Source: Rhodobacterales bacterium
GTDB lineage: Bacteria; Pseudomonadota; Alphaproteobacteria; Rhodobacterales; Rhodobacteraceae
DNA: 64,000 nt
Assembly: GCA_026400355.1 (NCBI GenBank)
Contig: JAPLPE010000023.1
Coordinates: 25,874 to 89,873, forward strand
Reading direction: 5' to 3'
Every line of letters begins with the position of its first letter. The stretch's first letter is position 1. This document shows positions 8,983-17,375 of the stretch, piece by piece. The translations under genes and the position numbers were made by a program. The notes beneath the pieces are model-generated. The model did not search any database. It saw only the letters and a program-made list of their open reading frames with translations, and was not told the origin of the DNA.

Positions 8983-10283
8983 TGGAAGCGCGTGGAATCA
9001 TTGCGAAACTCCGGCGCGGTGAGGTGCCGACGACCGAGGAATTGCAATGGTTCGCGGCAGGGCTGGCCAATGGTCAGGTCAGCGATGCGCAGGCCGGGGC
9101 CTTTGCGATGGGCGTGTGCGTGCGCGGTTTGGGCGAGGCGGGTCGGGTCGGGCTGACGAGGGCGATGCGGGATTCGGGTGATGTGCTGCACTGGAATCTG
9201 GATGCGCCGGTGCTTGACAAGCATTCGACCGGGGGATTGGGCGATGCGGTGTCGCTGATCCTTGCACCCGCTCTGGCGGCCTGCGGGGTCTATGTGCCGA
9301 TGATTTCGGGCCGGGGCCTCGGCCATACGGGCGGGACGCTGGACAAGATGGAGGCAATCCCGGGCCTGAAGGCCCAGATCACCGAGGCCAAGTTGCGCGA
9401 GGTCGTGGGCAAGGTCGGCTGTGCGGTCGTGGGCGCAACGGGGCGGATCGCGCCTGCGGACCGGCGGCTTTATGCAATCCGGGATGTGACAGGGACAGTA
9501 GAGAGCGTTGACCTGATCACCGCGTCGATCCTGTCCAAGAAGCTGGCGGCGGGGCTCGAGGGGCTCGTTCTCGACGTCAAGGCCGGGTCTGGGGCGTTCA
9601 TGAAGACCGACGCCGAGGCGCGGGCGCTGGCCGAGGCGCTGGTGTCTGCGGCGAACGGGGCGGGGTGTCCGACGGCGGCGCTGATCACGGATATGGATGA
9701 ACCTTTGTGCCCAGCGCTGGGCAACGCTGTCGAAGTGGCGGTGTGCATGGAGGTTATGGCCGGGAACCGGCTGGCTGCACCGCGCCTGCATGATCTTACG
9801 GTGGCTTTGGGCGGACGGCTTCTGGCGTTGGCAGGCGGGGCCGAAGGCGAGGGTGAGGAGAAGATTGCAGCGGCCATTTCCGGTGGTGGCGCTCTGGAGC
9901 GATTCGCGCGGATGGTAGCAGAACTGGGCGGGCCGCCGGATATGGAAGAGGACTGGCGGACCCATCTGCCACAGGCGGCGCTGGTGGGCGATGTGCTGGC
10001 GCGCGAAGCGGGAAATGTGGCCGCGTTCGATGGCGAGGCGCTGGGGCTGACGGTCGTCGCGATGGGTGGCGGGCGGCGGGTCGAGACTGACAGGATTGAT
10101 CCGGCAGTCGGGCTGACGGATGTGGTGGCGCTTGGGGCTTACGTCGAAAAGGGGCAGCCTTTGGCCACAATCCACGCGCGGGACGCGGCGAGTGCCGAGG
10201 CAGCGGCGCAGGGCGTGCTGGGGGCAATCCGGATCGGTGAGGCGCCCCGTATCGGGCCTTTGGTGCGGGCGCGAGTCGGCTGA
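8982..10283 (+). CDS. deoA: thymidine phosphorylase
   Basis: DeoA phosphorolyses thymidine and deoxyuridine to the free base and 2-deoxyribose-1-phosphate. The 433-residue protein shows the class signature LDKHSTGGLGDAVS (KHSTGG at 80-85, phosphate binding), then MISGRGLGHTGGTLDK (~107-122) and the C-terminal PYNP domain (~345-430). Translation starts at the ATG in the TGATG junction with cdd, so the two are translationally coupled. The product feeds deoB next in the operon; uracil released by it is used by upp at the operon end. Confidence 0.96.
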   Translation: MEARGIIAKLRRGEVPTTEELQWFAAGLANGQVSDAQAGAFAMGVCVRGLGEAGRVGLTRAMRDSGDVLHWNLDAPVLDKHSTGGLGDAVSLILAPALAACGVYVPMISGRGLGHTGGTLDKMEAIPGLKAQITEAKLREVVGKVGCAVVGATGRIAPADRRLYAIRDVTGTVESVDLITASILSKKLAAGLEGLVLDVKAGSGAFMKTDAEARALAEALVSAANGAGCPTAALITDMDEPLCPALGNAVEVAVCMEVMAGNRLAAPRLHDLTVALGGRLLALAGGAEGEGEEKIAAAISGGGALERFARMVAELGGPPDMEEDWRTHLPQAALVGDVLAREAGNVAAFDGEALGLTVVAMGGGRRVETDRIDPAVGLTDVVALGAYVEKGQPLATIHARDAASAEAAAQGVLGAIRIGEAPRIGPLVRARVG

Positions 10284-11464
10284 TGAGGGGCCGTGCCTTT
10301 CTGGTGGTTATCGATTCCGTGGGGATCGGCGGGGCGCCGGATGCGGCGGCGTTCTTCAACGGGACCGTGCCGGATACCGGGGCGAATACGTTGGCGCATA
10401 TCGCCGGACAGGTGCCGCTGCATTTGCCGGTGATGGATGCGATGGGCCTTGGGGCGGCGGTTCGGCTGGCGTCGGGCGTATCGGTGCGGGGGCTTGATGC
10501 GGTGCCAACCGGGGCCTGGGGCGCGGCGACCGAAGTGTCGCGGGGAAAGGATACGCCGTCGGGACATTGGGAACTGGCAGGGGTTCCGGTGCCTTTCGAC
10601 TGGACGGTGTTTCCGGATGCGGACCCGGCCTTTCCGTTGGACCTGCTGAAAGAGATCGCCTCGCTCGCTGGCGCGGGCGGGACGTTGGGGAACAGGCATT
10701 CCTCAGGCACGGTCATTCTTGACGAGGAGGGCGCCCGGCACATGAAGACGGGCTGGCCGATCATCTATACCTCGGCGGATTCGGTGCTGCAGATCGCGGC
10801 GCATGAGGCGACGTTCGGGCTGCATCGTCTGCTGGCCCTCTGCGAGGCGATTGCGCCGCGCCTGCATGCGATAAAGGTGGGCCGCGTAATTGCGCGACCG
10901 TTTGTGGGAACACCCGAGACGGGCTTTACCCGGACGGTGAACCGGCATGACTATGCGATCGAGCCGCCTGCGCCGACGTTGTGCGACTGGGTCCATGCGG
11001 CGGGGCGCAGAGTTCATGGCGTCGGCAAGATAGGTGATATCTTTTCGATGCGGGGCATCGACGAGGTGCGCAAGGGCCGGGATGCCACGCTGATGGGGCA
11101 TCTGGGTGATCTGGTGGACACGGCTGAAGTCGGGTCTTTGACCTTTGCCAATTTCGTCGAGTTCGACAGCGAATTCGGGCACCGGCGGAATGTCGAAGGC
11201 TATGCGCGGCATCTGGAATGGTTCGATACAGAACTGGGTGCCTTGCTTCCGCGCCTGTGTGACGGAGATCTGCTGATCGTGACGGCGGATCACGGAAATG
11301 ACCCGACATGGGACGGGACCGATCATACGCGCGAAAGGGTGCCGGTACTGGTGCACGGGATCGGGGCGCGGGAATTGGGCCTTGTGGGCTTTGTCGATGT
11401 CGCGGCCTCGGTGGCTGTGCATCTGGGCGTGCCCCCGCAGGGGCCGGGACGGAGTTTTCTGTGA
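10283..11464 (+). CDS. deoB: phosphopentomutase
   Basis: DeoB moves phosphate between C1 and C5 of ribose or deoxyribose phosphate, passing the nucleoside sugar into central metabolism. The 393-residue length is typical. Alkaline-phosphatase-superfamily metal sites are visible: VVIDSVGIGGAPDA at the N-terminus, SRGKDTPSGHWELAG (~88-102, containing the phosphorylated Thr) and the C-terminal TADHGNDPTWDGTDHTRE block with its Asp/His ligands. ATG overlaps the deoA TGA (TGATG). The following add gene starts with a GTG that overlaps this stop. Confidence 0.96.
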   Translation: MRGRAFLVVIDSVGIGGAPDAAAFFNGTVPDTGANTLAHIAGQVPLHLPVMDAMGLGAAVRLASGVSVRGLDAVPTGAWGAATEVSRGKDTPSGHWELAGVPVPFDWTVFPDADPAFPLDLLKEIASLAGAGGTLGNRHSSGTVILDEEGARHMKTGWPIIYTSADSVLQIAAHEATFGLHRLLALCEAIAPRLHAIKVGRVIARPFVGTPETGFTRTVNRHDYAIEPPAPTLCDWVHAAGRRVHGVGKIGDIFSMRGIDEVRKGRDATLMGHLGDLVDTAEVGSLTFANFVEFDSEFGHRRNVEGYARHLEWFDTELGALLPRLCDGDLLIVTADHGNDPTWDGTDHTRERVPVLVHGIGARELGLVGFVDVAASVAVHLGVPPQGPGRSFL

Positions 11465-12447
11465 GCTACAAGTCATTCCCCAAGGTCGAGTTGCATCTGC
11501 ATCTGGAAGGGGGCGCACCGCCAGCCTTTATCGCCGGGCTGGCACGGGAAAAGCACATTGATATCGCAAAGATTTTCGATGAGCGCGGAAATTACATCTA
11601 TCGGGATTTCGACCATTTCCTGAAGGTCTATGAGGCGGCCTGCACGACGCTACAAGGGCCTGAGGATTTCAGGCGGCTGGTTCTGGCGGTGCTTGAGGAG
11701 AGTGCCGAGAACGGGGTGGTCTATTCCGAAACCTTCCTGTCGCCGGAATTCTGTGGTGGCGGCGATGTGGCGGCCTGGAGCGATTATCTGGCAGCGATCA
11801 CCGATGCGGCGGATGAGGCGCAGCGCAAGATGGACATCACGCTCAAAGGGATCATTACCTGCATCCGGCATTTTGGACCCGAACAGGCGAAAACGGCAGC
11901 GCGCTGTGCGGCAGAAACCAAGGGCGATTTCATCACCGGGTTCGGGATGGCCGGAGCGGAACTGGTGGGGCGACCGGGTGATTATGCCTACAGTTTCGAC
12001 ATGGCGCGCGAAGCAGGGTTGCGGATCACCTGTCATGCGGGCGAATGGGGTGGGCCGGAAATGGTGGCGGATACGATCCGCGATATCCGGCCAGAACGGA
12101 TCGGTCACGGGATCAATGCCTACAAAGATCTGGCGTTGGTCGACCGGATCGCGGAACAGGGGATCGTGCTTGAGGTCTGCCCGGGGTCGAACGTGTTTCT
12201 GAACGCGGTGAAAAGCTGGAAGGACCATCCGATTTCCCCTCTGATGGAGCGGGGAGTAAAGGTCACGGTGTCAACGGATGATCCGCCCTTCTTTAGGACG
12301 ACGATGACCAAGGAATTCGACATGCTCCACCGCACCTTTGACTGGGACGACGGGGTATTCCGGACGCTGAACAAGACGGCGCTGGATGCCGCGTTCTGCG
12401 ATGCCGCGACCAAGAAAAGAATTGCCGAACTGCTGGAGGCCGCATGA
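11461..12447 (+). CDS. add: adenosine deaminase
   Basis: Add deaminates adenosine and deoxyadenosine to inosine forms. It has the amidohydrolase TIM-barrel zinc motifs: HLHLEGG (His12 and His14 from the GTG start), [10 protein letters not shown] in mid-sequence, GHGINAYKD, and STDDPPFF near the C-terminus, which carries the zinc-binding Asp. The GTG at 11461 sits in the GTGA overlap with the deoB stop and gives a 328-residue protein of normal length; the frame is open further upstream but only inside deoB. The upp start overlaps its stop as ATGA. Confidence 0.94.
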   Translation: MSYKSFPKVELHLHLEGGAPPAFIAGLAREKHIDIAKIFDERGNYIYRDFDHFLKVYEAACTTLQGPEDFRRLVLAVLEESAENGVVYSETFLSPEFCGGGDVAAWSDYLAAITDAADEAQRKMDITLKGIITCIRHFGPEQAKTAARCAAETKGDFITGFGMAGAELVGRPGDYAYSFDMAREAGLRITCHAGEWGGPEMVADTIRDIRPERIGHGINAYKDLALVDRIAEQGIVLEVCPGSNVFLNAVKSWKDHPISPLMERGVKVTVSTDDPPFFRTTMTKEFDMLHRTFDWDDGVFRTLNKTALDAAFCDAATKKRIAELLEAA

Positions 12448-13076
12448 CCAACAACGTCACCGTCGTTACTCACCCGCTGGTGCAGCACAAGCTGACGATC
12501 ATGCGGGAAAAGGACACGTCCTCCAAATCCTTCCGGCAGTTGCTGCGCGAGATCAGCCACCTGATGGCCTATGAGGTCACGCGTACCTTGCCGATGACGA
12601 CCAAGCGGATCGAAACGCCGTTGTGCGAGATGGACGCACCGATGATCGAGGGCAAGAAGCTGGCCTTGATTTCGATCCTGCGGGCGGGCAACGGTCTGCT
12701 GGACGGGATACTGGAACTGATCCCGGCGGCGCGGGTGGGATTTGTTGGACTTTACCGTGACCCAGAAACGCTGCAGCCGGTGCAGTATTATTTCAAAGTG
12801 CCAACCCAGCTTGAGGATCGGGTGACGATTGTGGTCGATCCGATGCTCGCCACCGGCAATTCGTCGGTCGCGGCGGTTGATCTTCTCAAGAAGTCGGGGG
12901 CAAGGGATATCCGGTTCATGTGCCTTTTGGCGGCACCGGAAGGGATTAAGCGGATGCAGGGGGCGCATCCGGATGTGTCCATCGTGACGGCCGCGATCGA
13001 TAGCCATCTGAATGATCACGGATATATCGTTCCTGGCCTAGGGGATGCGGGCGACCGCATGTTCGGCACAAAATAA
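12444..13076 (+). CDS. upp: uracil phosphoribosyltransferase
   Basis: Upp joins uracil with PRPP to make UMP, completing base salvage from the deoxyuridine and uridine handled by the upstream genes. The 210-residue protein has the PRPP-binding loop [16 protein letters not shown] (~129-144) and the uracil-binding C-terminal block [19 protein letters not shown]. The start overlaps the add stop by ATGA. It is the last gene of the operon; the following SPOR gene is about 66 bp downstream with its own leader. Confidence 0.96.
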   Translation: MTNNVTVVTHPLVQHKLTIMREKDTSSKSFRQLLREISHLMAYEVTRTLPMTTKRIETPLCEMDAPMIEGKKLALISILRAGNGLLDGILELIPAARVGFVGLYRDPETLQPVQYYFKVPTQLEDRVTIVVDPMLATGNSSVAAVDLLKKSGARDIRFMCLLAAPEGIKRMQGAHPDVSIVTAAIDSHLNDHGYIVPGLGDAGDRMFGTK

Positions 13077-13142
13077 GGGGTTCTTCCCTTTACACACGAA
13101 GGCCTTTCGGGCAGTCTTCCACCATATTCTGCGGGGGATATC

Positions 13143-14363
13143 ATGGTTGATCTACGTGTGCTTGTGGCGGTCGTTGCTGCGTCATTTATGTCGGGGATGG
13201 TGGTTCTGGCCGATAGCCCGGTCGGGCCGTCGGAATCGCCGCCGTCCGGCTTTGATGGGACGCAGTTCGTTGACAGCGAAGGCTGTGCCTTTATGCGTGC
13301 GGACATTTCGGGCTCCACCGTCTGGGTGCCGCGTGTTGACGAGAACCGCCTGCCGATCTGCGGAATGGACCCTACCCTAGGCGGGACTGTGGTTGCCGCA
13401 ACGACAGCGCCTGTGGTGATGACCGAACCGACCGCACCCGCGCCAGAGACCGAGCCCCCGATCAACACAGTGGCGACACTGACCACGCCCGCGGCGCGGA
13501 CGGCCCCGGCGGACCCGCGCCCTGCGACGCCTCGTGCTGCGGCACCGGCAGTTGCGGCGGCGACAGTTGCACCGCCTGAACCGCGCCGCATGACATTGGC
13601 CCAGATCTGTGCCGAGACGGCGGCGACGGGTCAGATCTTCATCAACCAAGCGACGGGACAACCGGTGGTTTGTGCGACCTCTCGGGCCGTTGTGGCCGCT
13701 TCGGCCCCTGCGACCGCGACGGCGGAACCGTTGCGGCTGACGCTGGCGGATGTTTGTGCGCTGAGCGTGCAGACGGGCCTTCGGTATCGCAACGCGGCGA
13801 CGGGTGATTTGATCGTCTGCCCCGACATGACCGTCAGTCCGGGGTTCAATACGCAGGTCGTTGCCCCGTCGGCCATTGCCCGGTCCTATTGGTCATTCAG
13901 CAATCCGTTTGGCGCGCGGATACCTGTTTCAAACCCGACCGGCATCGTGCAGGCCTATTCCGGGCCGCCGCCAGGATATGAGGCGGTCTGGACGGATGGC
14001 CAGATTAACATAGATCGCGGGTTTCCACCACTTTCAGCCATGCAGATGCAGGCCCGCCTGGCCGAGTCACAGAACGGGGTGATTGCGCGCATGTCTACGC
14101 AGGGCGTCCCGCCGGGTGAAGTGATGCCAAGCACGGGCGATCTGTTCGTGCAAGTGGGCACCTTTGGCAATCCCGCCAATGCCCAGCGGGCGGTTGCCAC
14201 GTTGCAGGGGCTGGGTCTGCCAGTGGATATAGGCACGATGACGCGGAACGGTGCTGCTTTGCAGGTTGTTGCGGCGGGGCCGTTCGCCTCGGACGCAGAA
14301 TTGCAGGCGGCGCTGCGGGTAGCGCGCGGTGCCGGTTACCGGGACGCGTTTACCCGTAACTGA
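13143..14363 (+). CDS. exported SPOR-domain protein
   Basis: A 406-residue secreted protein with an N-terminal signal (residues 1-23, ending VLA). The middle is low-complexity Ala/Thr/Pro linker (~80-145) flanking two related ~45-residue motifs, RRMTLAQICAETAATGQIFI and LRLTLADVCALSVQTGLRYR, each ending in V(V/I)C, which look like an internal duplication. The last ~75 residues (GDLFVQVGTFGNPANAQRAV to the end) form a SPOR domain, known to bind denuded septal peptidoglycan. It therefore probably acts in the periplasm at the division site. It has no enzymatic motif. The neighbouring gene converges on it. Confidence 0.8.
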   Translation: MVDLRVLVAVVAASFMSGMVVLADSPVGPSESPPSGFDGTQFVDSEGCAFMRADISGSTVWVPRVDENRLPICGMDPTLGGTVVAATTAPVVMTEPTAPAPETEPPINTVATLTTPAARTAPADPRPATPRAAAPAVAAATVAPPEPRRMTLAQICAETAATGQIFINQATGQPVVCATSRAVVAASAPATATAEPLRLTLADVCALSVQTGLRYRNAATGDLIVCPDMTVSPGFNTQVVAPSAIARSYWSFSNPFGARIPVSNPTGIVQAYSGPPPGYEAVWTDGQINIDRGFPPLSAMQMQARLAESQNGVIARMSTQGVPPGEVMPSTGDLFVQVGTFGNPANAQRAVATLQGLGLPVDIGTMTRNGAALQVVAAGPFASDAELQAALRVARGAGYRDAFTRN

Positions 14364-14426
14364 GGCACCGGCTGAGTACTGAATGCGGGCTGCTCTTATC
14401 GCAAAGGCGGCCTTTTTCTTGGGCTG

Positions 14427-15446
14427 TCAGGTCCGGCAAATGCCTTGCAGGCTGACCCAATTGTCGTCAGTCAGGAACGGCACGGCTTCGTTTCCCTTGA
14501 GCGGGTCGCTTTCGATCAATGTGCGGAGGGTTTCGCCTGTCGGGTCGACGGCATAGGCCCAGGGCGCGACGGGGACCTGTGCCTTGGTGGAGAGGGCGAA
14601 CAGGGTTTCGGCCGGGGGGATGTGCGCAGGCGTGGTGAGCAGGCCTTCCGCATAGGCCTGAAGTTCTTCGTCGGGAAGATTGCCGGTGGTCAGCAGATGG
14701 AATGTGCTGCCGAAACCCGCGCCATTCAGGATGGGTGCGAGGGGGTCCGGGTCGGATTGACCAGCGATGGCCGCAAGGATGTAGCCAGCAACGACAGCAG
14801 GATCGGTGGCGTCTTCGACCATGCGGCGGCTGATCACGACGATCCCGCCAGGGAGATCGAGCGCCTCGGGCAGGTCGCCCGGGACGACGACGATCTGGCC
14901 GTTGCTGCCATTTCCGAAAAGGCGGGTTTCCAGTACGGCAAGAGCCTGGGTGCCGACGGGGTCGCGGCAGGTTGAGCCGGCGATCCTCTGGATATGGCCC
15001 AGAAGTGTGGCACCGATTTCCGTGCGTTTGGAGGCGGGAACGACCTTGAGTGTTTGCTGGGTGAGCGCGCCGGGCAGCCAGAAAACTGAGAGCCCGAGGC
15101 ATACCAGCAGCGTCAAGCCGATGCTGATCTGACGTACCCAGCCGGGACGCGGTGTTTTCCGGGCGACACTTTGACGGACGCGTTCGATGGCGTTGATCAT
15201 CAGATCATCGTCGATTTCGAGCGTTTCGGTCGCGTCGGAATCGGGGCAGTAGATCGCGGGAATGTTGCCGGTATTGGTTCGGGTGACGGCGGGCAGCGAC
15301 CAATGGGTCAGCGGGCGGCCCGCGCCGTCCGAGATGACAAGCGTAGCATCGCCAAAGGAAACGCCCACCTCACGCCGTTGGGCGTCGGGTGAGGGACGCC
15401 AGAGGCCGGAAGTTTCCAGCCGCATGTATTCCTTGAGCGCCGTCAT
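14427..15446 (-). CDS. M48-like membrane protein lacking the HExxH motif
   Basis: A 339-residue protein with a cytoplasmic N-terminal domain (~1-100), one transmembrane helix (~106-128, QISIGLTLLVCLGLSVFWL) and a C-terminal domain outside. Residues ~175-235 follow the M48 metallopeptidase pattern: LPGGIVVISRRMVEDATDPA matches the family's 'lPGGyifv.rGll' lead-in, but where HExxH should be there is AGYILAAIAG. The zinc ligands are therefore absent and it is predicted to be an inactive pseudopeptidase. It lies alone on the minus strand, divergent from the EamA transporter. The fold assignment is by eye and needs a structure comparison. Confidence 0.65.
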   Translation of the reverse strand: MTALKEYMRLETSGLWRPSPDAQRREVGVSFGDATLVISDGAGRPLTHWSLPAVTRTNTGNIPAIYCPDSDATETLEIDDDLMINAIERVRQSVARKTPRPGWVRQISIGLTLLVCLGLSVFWLPGALTQQTLKVVPASKRTEIGATLLGHIQRIAGSTCRDPVGTQALAVLETRLFGNGSNGQIVVVPGDLPEALDLPGGIVVISRRMVEDATDPAVVAGYILAAIAGQSDPDPLAPILNGAGFGSTFHLLTTGNLPDEELQAYAEGLLTTPAHIPPAETLFALSTKAQVPVAPWAYAVDPTGETLRTLIESDPLKGNEAVPFLTDDNWVSLQGICRT

Positions 15447-15605
15447 GTCCCGCCGGTTTCTGTCTGGGGCCTGCCCTGCCTCCGCATTGAGTCATTGTAG
15501 CGGGGTGGCACGACAATGGGTAGGGCGCACAGCAAGGGCTTGCCAAAGGCGTGGTGTCTGCGCCATCTGGGCCATGTGCTTCTGGGGTGAGGAGGCAGAC
15601 AGACT

Positions 15606-16523
15606 ATGCGGAGCACGGCGAACCGGCCGTATTCGGCGGCGGCACTCGTTCTGGGTGGGATGGGGCTGTTCGGGCTGATCGATAACTTCATGCGACTGGC
15701 CGCAGAAACGGGCGGGCTATGGCAGTTCCACCTTCTGCGGTCGGTGATTGCGCTGACGGTCCTCTTTCCGCTGGCCTGGATTGCGGGGATCAGTCTGAGT
15801 CCGATGCGGCCGTCGCGGGTGGCGATGCGGTCGGTGCTGAATTCCATCGCGATAGTGATCTATTTCGGCTGTTTGGGCTTCATGCCGATTGCGCAGGTCG
15901 TGGCCGGCCTGTTCACGGCTCCGATCTTTGTGGTGATCTTTTCCATGGTCCTGTTCGGCGAAAAGGTCGGGCCGCGCCGGGTGTTTGCGGTGATTCTGGG
16001 CTTTGTCGGGATCATCCTTGCCCTGCGGCCCGAGGCCGGGGACCTGTCGGTCTGGACCGTCGTGCCTGTCGTGTCAGGCGCGCTGTACGGTCTGGGAAAC
16101 CTTGTGACGCGACGTTGGTGTGCCGATGAGGACACGATGACGATATTGGTCGGCTTCTTTGGGATGATGATGATTTGGGGTGCGCTGGGGTCGCTGTTCC
16201 TTTTCATGCATCCTCTGCCAGTGCCCGAAGGTGGCGACGGGTTCATCACGCGGGGCTGGGTGCCGCCCGAGGGGATCTTCCTGACCATGATTATTGTGCA
16301 GGCCATCGGATCGCTGATCGGGGTGGGCATGTCTATCAAGGCCTATCAACTAGCCGATGCGACGATGGTTGCGGTGTTCGAGAATACGCTGCTTGTCTTT
16401 GCGACCTTCTGGGCCTTTGTCCTGTGGGGCCAGGCGCCTGATGCGCTGGGTCTGCTCGGGCTTGCGCTGATCACGGTGGCTGGGATCATCATTGCGATGC
16501 GATCGGGTTCGCCAGCGGCGTAA
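15606..16523 (+). CDS. EamA/DMT-family transporter
   Basis: A 305-residue inner membrane protein with about ten hydrophobic helices in two EamA repeats (~8-145 and ~160-300), typical of drug/metabolite exporters. Visible family features include the helix-rich first repeat with ALVLGGMGLFGLIDNF and the second-repeat VFENTLLVFATFWAFVLWG. Such proteins export amino acids, nucleosides or other small metabolites, or import S-adenosylmethionine-like compounds; the substrate cannot be read from sequence. A GGAGG lies about 11 nt before the ATG. Neighbours do not suggest a substrate. Confidence 0.85.
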   Translation: MRSTANRPYSAAALVLGGMGLFGLIDNFMRLAAETGGLWQFHLLRSVIALTVLFPLAWIAGISLSPMRPSRVAMRSVLNSIAIVIYFGCLGFMPIAQVVAGLFTAPIFVVIFSMVLFGEKVGPRRVFAVILGFVGIILALRPEAGDLSVWTVVPVVSGALYGLGNLVTRRWCADEDTMTILVGFFGMMMIWGALGSLFLFMHPLPVPEGGDGFITRGWVPPEGIFLTMIIVQAIGSLIGVGMSIKAYQLADATMVAVFENTLLVFATFWAFVLWGQAPDALGLLGLALITVAGIIIAMRSGSPAA

Positions 16524-16733
16524 TCCGCCTGAGGTTGTATCCGGACCTTCGGATGACTGTTTTCGGTTTTGTTGAGCGTCGGCGGATTTCCTGGCATTTG
16601 GTTCGCATTCGTCCTCAATGCCATGAAATGGCCCGAAAGAGTCCCTAACTGCAGCGTGAGAATCCGCAGTGATCGCCCCCAGCGTTTGGCAGACCGTTCG
16701 GTATAACGCCAGAAAGGCGAGCAGGGGATCAAG

Positions 16734-17342
16734 ATGGTTTGGTTCGAGGAGTCGTTCTGGGCAAGCTCTGAAAAGGTCATGTCAGGAGAATGGCGGGATG
16801 CGGCGGTCACGCGCGGTGTTTGGGGAATGGCTGCGGGGATGCGTGTCGCCACGGTCTATGGCTGGCGTCCGGTAGAGGCCGTGGCGGTCGGTGACATGGT
16901 ACTGACCTTTGACCACGGGATGCAGCGGGTGACGGACGTGACGCGGCAGGTGATGTGGTCGGGTGCCATGGGCAATCCGGCAGACTGGCCCCTGCTGGTG
17001 CCGGAAGGGGTGCTGGGCAATCGCAAACAGATGACAATCCTGCCTGGACAGGCCGTCATTATTGAAAGCGATGTGGCCGAGAAGATGTTCGGCGAGCCCT
17101 TTGTAACAATTCCTGCAGCGGCGCTGGCCGGGTTCCGGGGGATTCAGCGGCACCTTGCGGCACGGCATATCGATGTGGTGATACTGTCCTTTGCCCGGGA
17201 GCAGGTGATCTTTGCCAACTTCGGCGCCTTGTTCCTGTGCCCCGAACGGCAGAACCTCTTGAACCCGTCTCTGCCGTCCGGGGCCTATGAACCAGTGTCG
17301 ATCGACGTGGCCCGCATCATGCTGGAGGGCATGCAGGGATAG
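16734..17342 (+). CDS. Hint-domain protein without the nucleophilic cysteine
   Basis: A 202-residue cytoplasmic-type protein. Residues ~33-150 follow the Hint (hedgehog/intein) fold pattern common in Rhodobacteraceae: AAGMRVATVYGWRPVEAVAV, then GDMVLTFDHGMQRV and an internal QMTILPGQAVIIES segment. In self-cleaving Hint domains the first position of the block is Cys; here it reads WGMAAG, with Gly in that place, so autocatalysis is unlikely. No calcium-binding RTX repeats are attached, unlike many relatives. About 210 bp of non-coding sequence lies before it. Role unknown. Confidence 0.75.
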   Translation: MVWFEESFWASSEKVMSGEWRDAAVTRGVWGMAAGMRVATVYGWRPVEAVAVGDMVLTFDHGMQRVTDVTRQVMWSGAMGNPADWPLLVPEGVLGNRKQMTILPGQAVIIESDVAEKMFGEPFVTIPAAALAGFRGIQRHLAARHIDVVILSFAREQVIFANFGALFLCPERQNLLNPSLPSGAYEPVSIDVARIMLEGMQG

Positions 17343-17375
17343 TGTGGCGACCCCGCAGGGCCGCCGGAGTTGTCC

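Noticed and set aside
8958..10175. A 405-codon minus-strand ORF opposite deoA.
   Set aside because: Shadow frame of thymidine phosphorylase with no recognisable motif.
14400..14425. AAAGG-CGG-CCTTTTT as a terminator between the SPOR and M48-like genes.
   Set aside because: A 5-bp stem with a 3-nt loop is too weak, although the T-run is suggestive.
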